DNA of 8,904 bases, taken from Candidatus Staskawiczbacteria bacterium RIFOXYD1_FULL_32_13 (GTDB lineage: Bacteria > Patescibacteriota > Minisyncoccia > Minisyncoccales > Staskawiczbacteraceae). Both the position numbers and the translations under genes were made by a program. Under the pieces are notes generated by a model. That model was not told where the DNA came from. It saw only the letters and a list, made by a program, of their open reading frames with translations, and searched no databases. Every line of letters begins with the position of its first letter. Position 1 is the first letter of the stretch. Positions 6,881-8,904 of the stretch are shown here, in pieces. The stretch lies in NCBI GenBank assembly GCA_001820485.1, contig MHPU01000023.1, positions 1 to 8,904 on the forward strand, read 5' to 3'.

Positions 6881-8366
6881 AAAGTTTTATATTACCACTA
6901 CCCTACCTTATGTAAACGCAGAACCTCATATTGGTTTTGCTTTAGAAATCATTCAAGCAGATGTTATTGCCAGATATCAAAAAAATCTTGGTAAAGATGT
7001 ATTTTTTAACACAGGCACAGATGAACATGGGCTTAAAATTTATCTTAGTGCAAAAAAAGAAGGCCTGGAAGCAAAAAAATATTGTGATGGCTTTGCAGAA
7101 AAAAATAAGGATTTAAAAAAAGCTTTGAACTTAAGCTATAACAATTTTGTAAGAACAACAGATGAAAACCATATAAAATCAGCACAAGCATTTTGGTTAA
7201 AATGCTTTGACGCAGGAGATATTTATAAAAAAAATTATAAAGTAAAATATTGCGTTGGATGTGAACTTGAAAAAACAGACTCTGAACTGCAAGATGGTAA
7301 GTGCCCCATACACCCAAATAGAGATATAGAGATTATAGAAGAAGAAAATTACTTTTTTAAATATTCTAAATATCAAAAGCCTATTTTAGATTTTTATGAA
7401 AAAAATCCTAACTTTGTGATCCCCGAAGGTAAATATAATGAAATAAAAGAATTTACCAAAAGAGGATTGGAAGACTTTAGTATTTCTAGATTAAAAGAAA
7501 AAATGCCTTGGGGCGTAGCAGTTCCCAATGACGACAAACACGTAATGTATGTATGGTTTGATGCTTTAGAAAACTATATTTCTGTTTTAGGATGGCCCGC
7601 CTCCGCCAAGGCTTCGGCGGGTAAACCAGAATATAGATTTGATGATTTTTGGCCAGGTATGCAAGTAGCAGGAAAAGATAATTTACGTCAGCAATCTTCA
7701 ATGTGGCAAGCAATGCTTTTATCAGCAGGGCTCTCTTGCTCAAAACAAATTTTTATTCACGGTTTTATTACTGTAAATGGACAAAAAATTTCAAAATCAT
7801 TGGGAAACGTGATAAACCCTATTGAATTAGTAAATAAATATGGTACTGACGCAGTTAGATATTATTTGCTTCGCGAAATTCCCTCAGCAGAAGATGGTGA
7901 CTTTACGATTGAAAAATTTGAAGCTAGATACAACTCTGATTTAGCAGGAGGAATTGGAAACCTTGTTGCAAGAACTGTAACTATGGCTTCGAAAATCCAA
8001 GTTACAAATTACAAATTACAAACAAATCCAAAATCACAAATTACAAATTCTAAACTTGTTGACGAAATTACGCGCGTAAAAATTACTTGGAAAAAATCAT
8101 TAAATGACTTTAAATTTAATGAGTCGTTAATTGCAATTTGGGAACTTATCAGTTGGTGCGATAAATATATTAATGAAACTACGCCATGGTCTGCAAAGTC
8201 AGACGAGGAAATCAACAAAGCTAAAGAAGTTCTAAGTGATTTACTATCTGTAATAAATGAAGTCGCAGAATTATTAAATCCATTTCTACCCCAAACCTCA
8301 GAAAAAATCAAAGAAATTTTACAGTCCGGGAAAGGCGAAATTCTATTTCCCCGCCTTATAAAATAA
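6870..8366 (+). CDS. metG: Methionyl-tRNA synthetase
   Basis: The enzyme charges initiator and elongator tRNA-Met with methionine using ATP in the cytoplasm. It is class I, and 498 residues is the usual length without the C-terminal tRNA-binding extension. The nucleotide-binding signature is PHIGF (19-23, in place of HIGH) and the second is KISKS (306-310). A single zinc knuckle uses C128, C131, C145 and H148 (YCVGC...KCPIH). TGTDEHG (48-54), YVWFDALENY (227-236) and GKDNLR (268-273) are further catalytic-core landmarks. The helical anticodon-binding domain begins after about residue 400 and includes FNESLIAIWELISW. Two segments look inserted: PASAKASAG (243-251) from a GC-rich palindrome, and a TTACAAA-repeat patch (377-395) before the anticodon domain. 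Both keep the frame. The start lacks a Shine-Dalgarno, and there is no G in the preceding 20 bases. The stop overlaps the opposing HAD gene by 11 bp. Confidence 0.97.
   Translation: MENKKFYITTTLPYVNAEPHIGFALEIIQADVIARYQKNLGKDVFFNTGTDEHGLKIYLSAKKEGLEAKKYCDGFAEKNKDLKKALNLSYNNFVRTTDENHIKSAQAFWLKCFDAGDIYKKNYKVKYCVGCELEKTDSELQDGKCPIHPNRDIEIIEEENYFFKYSKYQKPILDFYEKNPNFVIPEGKYNEIKEFTKRGLEDFSISRLKEKMPWGVAVPNDDKHVMYVWFDALENYISVLGWPASAKASAGKPEYRFDDFWPGMQVAGKDNLRQQSSMWQAMLLSAGLSCSKQIFIHGFITVNGQKISKSLGNVINPIELVNKYGTDAVRYYLLREIPSAEDGDFTIEKFEARYNSDLAGGIGNLVARTVTMASKIQVTNYKLQTNPKSQITNSKLVDEITRVKITWKKSLNDFKFNESLIAIWELISWCDKYINETTPWSAKSDEEINKAKEVLSDLLSVINEVAELLNPFLPQTSEKIKEILQSGKGEILFPRLIK
7596..7622 (+). repeat. 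GC-rich palindromic element inserted in frame in metG
   Basis: Twenty-seven bases (nine codons) encode PASAKASAG between GW and KPEYRFDDFWP. In the 26 bases 7596-7621, 21 are G or C, against an AT-rich background. CCCGCC (7596-7601) pairs with GGCGGG (7616-7621). An alternative register pairs CCGCC (7603-7607) with GGCGG (7616-7620) around an 8-nt loop. In related MetRS proteins I recall GWP running directly into a short charged stretch before the FWP motif, so this reads as an extra loop. I recall similar PASAKASAG-like peptides in unrelated Parcubacteria proteins, which suggests a dispersed repeat. That is memory, not a search. Confidence 0.75.
7998..8054 (+). repeat. TTACAAA-based repeat patch inside metG
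   Basis: The heptamer TTACAAA occurs three times in tandem (8002-8008, 8009-8015, 8016-8022) and again at 8041-8047. They are joined by related CAAATCCAAAATCACAAA sequence. The 19 codons give a low-complexity peptide (QVTNYKLQT, NPKSQITNSK) with no hydrophobic-core pattern. It sits at the junction of the catalytic and anticodon-binding regions, where family members vary in length. Three heptamers equal seven codons, so the frame is kept. Confidence 0.7.
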
Positions 8367-8892
8367 AAGGTACTTTTACTAGAACTGCACCAGTACAGTC
8401 ATTTCTACTGTCAGTAATCAATAAACAATCATTAAATTTTTTCTTAATCATATTAAAAGGAATTCCTGTTTTTTTTGAAAATCGACAATTGCTTTTATCA
8501 ATTGAATTCTTAATATCAAAATATGCCAACAAACCAAGTTTCCTCAAAACATACAAAGTCTCTAAACGTTGCCCTCCGGTAGCATAAACAAAATTATATT
8601 TATTTACATTGTTTCTTATCCACTTTACTAGTGGATATTTTTTTACGGCTGGAAGCTTGTTATTTATGATTAATTTATTGAAAGATTTATTATAAAAATT
8701 GAAATAATTTTTTTTACTAATATTTTTATCCCACACTTGCTTATAAATTTTGTATGTATCAGAAATTCCAGATAGCTTTAAAGCATTAATTTTTTCTTTA
8801 TATTTCCCGTTAGTCATATACAAAAGCACTGCCTCTTCTATTGGCCACATATCTGTAAGCGTTCCATCAATGTCAAATATAATTGTTTTCAT
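8356..8892 (-). CDS. Small HAD-superfamily hydrolase (probable phosphatase)
   Basis: At 178 residues this is a compact haloacid-dehalogenase-fold protein. Motif I is FDIDGTLTD (D7 nucleophile, D9 acid/base). Motif II is YATGG (T105). Motif III is probably K140 or K141 in FSKKTGIPF. Motif IV is ITDSRND (D161 and D165, magnesium ligands). The segment between motifs I and II (about residues 15-95) is rich in Lys, Asn and Tyr and probably forms a small helical cap. All catalytic positions are present, so a phosphatase acting on a small phosphorylated metabolite is likely, but the substrate cannot be read from sequence. The protein ends soon after motif IV, at VKVPFIL, which is short for the family but ends at a clean TAA. 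Only 12 bases of upstream DNA are visible, so its promoter is outside. Its 3' end overlaps metG tail to tail, with no hairpin terminator seen between them. Confidence 0.88.
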   Translation of the reverse strand: MKTIIFDIDGTLTDMWPIEEAVLLYMTNGKYKEKINALKLSGISDTYKIYKQVWDKNISKKNYFNFYNKSFNKLIINNKLPAVKKYPLVKWIRNNVNKYNFVYATGGQRLETLYVLRKLGLLAYFDIKNSIDKSNCRFSKKTGIPFNMIKKKFNDCLLITDSRNDCTGAVLVKVPFIL

Positions 8893-8904
8893 ATATTTAA
8901 AAAA

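Noticed and set aside
8390..8412. ACAGT...ACTGT inverted repeat near the HAD 3' end as a terminator
   Set aside because: The stem is only 5 bp, it lies within codons for motif IV (ITDSRND), and no T-tract follows.

Overview
The window is AT-rich throughout. The coding style points to a Candidate Phyla Radiation (Patescibacteria) genome, most like Parcubacteria. The evidence is the surface-protein family of the first gene, the compact gene packing, the CPR-style MetRS with PHIGF/KISKS motifs and one CxxC/CxxH zinc knuckle, and an in-frame GC-rich palindrome of a kind I associate with Parcubacteria. That placement is inference from recalled family resemblance, not from a search. All eight genes end in TAA. 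Both synthetases are full length with no in-frame TGA, so there is no sign of the UGA-to-glycine code of Gracilibacteria/SR1.

Layout. Bases 1-6284 hold five closely packed + strand genes with gaps of 18, 11, 3 and 18 nt, probably one transcription unit whose promoter lies upstream of the window. In order they are: a membrane-anchored surface protein with Ig-like/DUF11-type repeats (its 5' end is cut off by the window), a membrane-anchored cysteine-rich exported protein, an alpha2-type glycyl-tRNA synthetase, an M16 zinc peptidase and an AI-2E/PerM-family membrane protein. A 10-bp hairpin at 6308-6338, flanked by A and T runs, closes this unit and can also serve the convergent gene beyond it. 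That gene (6349-6801, minus) is a small polytopic membrane protein with conserved-looking His/Asp residues. It is divergent from methionyl-tRNA synthetase (6870-8366, plus). The 68-bp region between them contains a perfect 19-bp palindrome and a promoter-like TTGTTT-N17-TATAAT on the minus strand. A small HAD-family phosphatase (8356-8892, minus) overlaps the metG tail by 11 bp.

The genes mix translation (GlyRS, MetRS), envelope (surface proteins, AI-2E membrane protein) and general hydrolases (M16, HAD). No single pathway links them, and I see no defence system, mobile element, CRISPR array, tRNA or rRNA. The most notable signals are two apparent in-frame repeat insertions in metG. One is a GC-rich palindrome encoding PASAKASAG, and the other is a TTACAAA-based repeat patch before the anticodon-binding region. 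In addition, none of the seven visible gene starts has a Shine-Dalgarno motif. No gene-free stretch reaches 300 bases.
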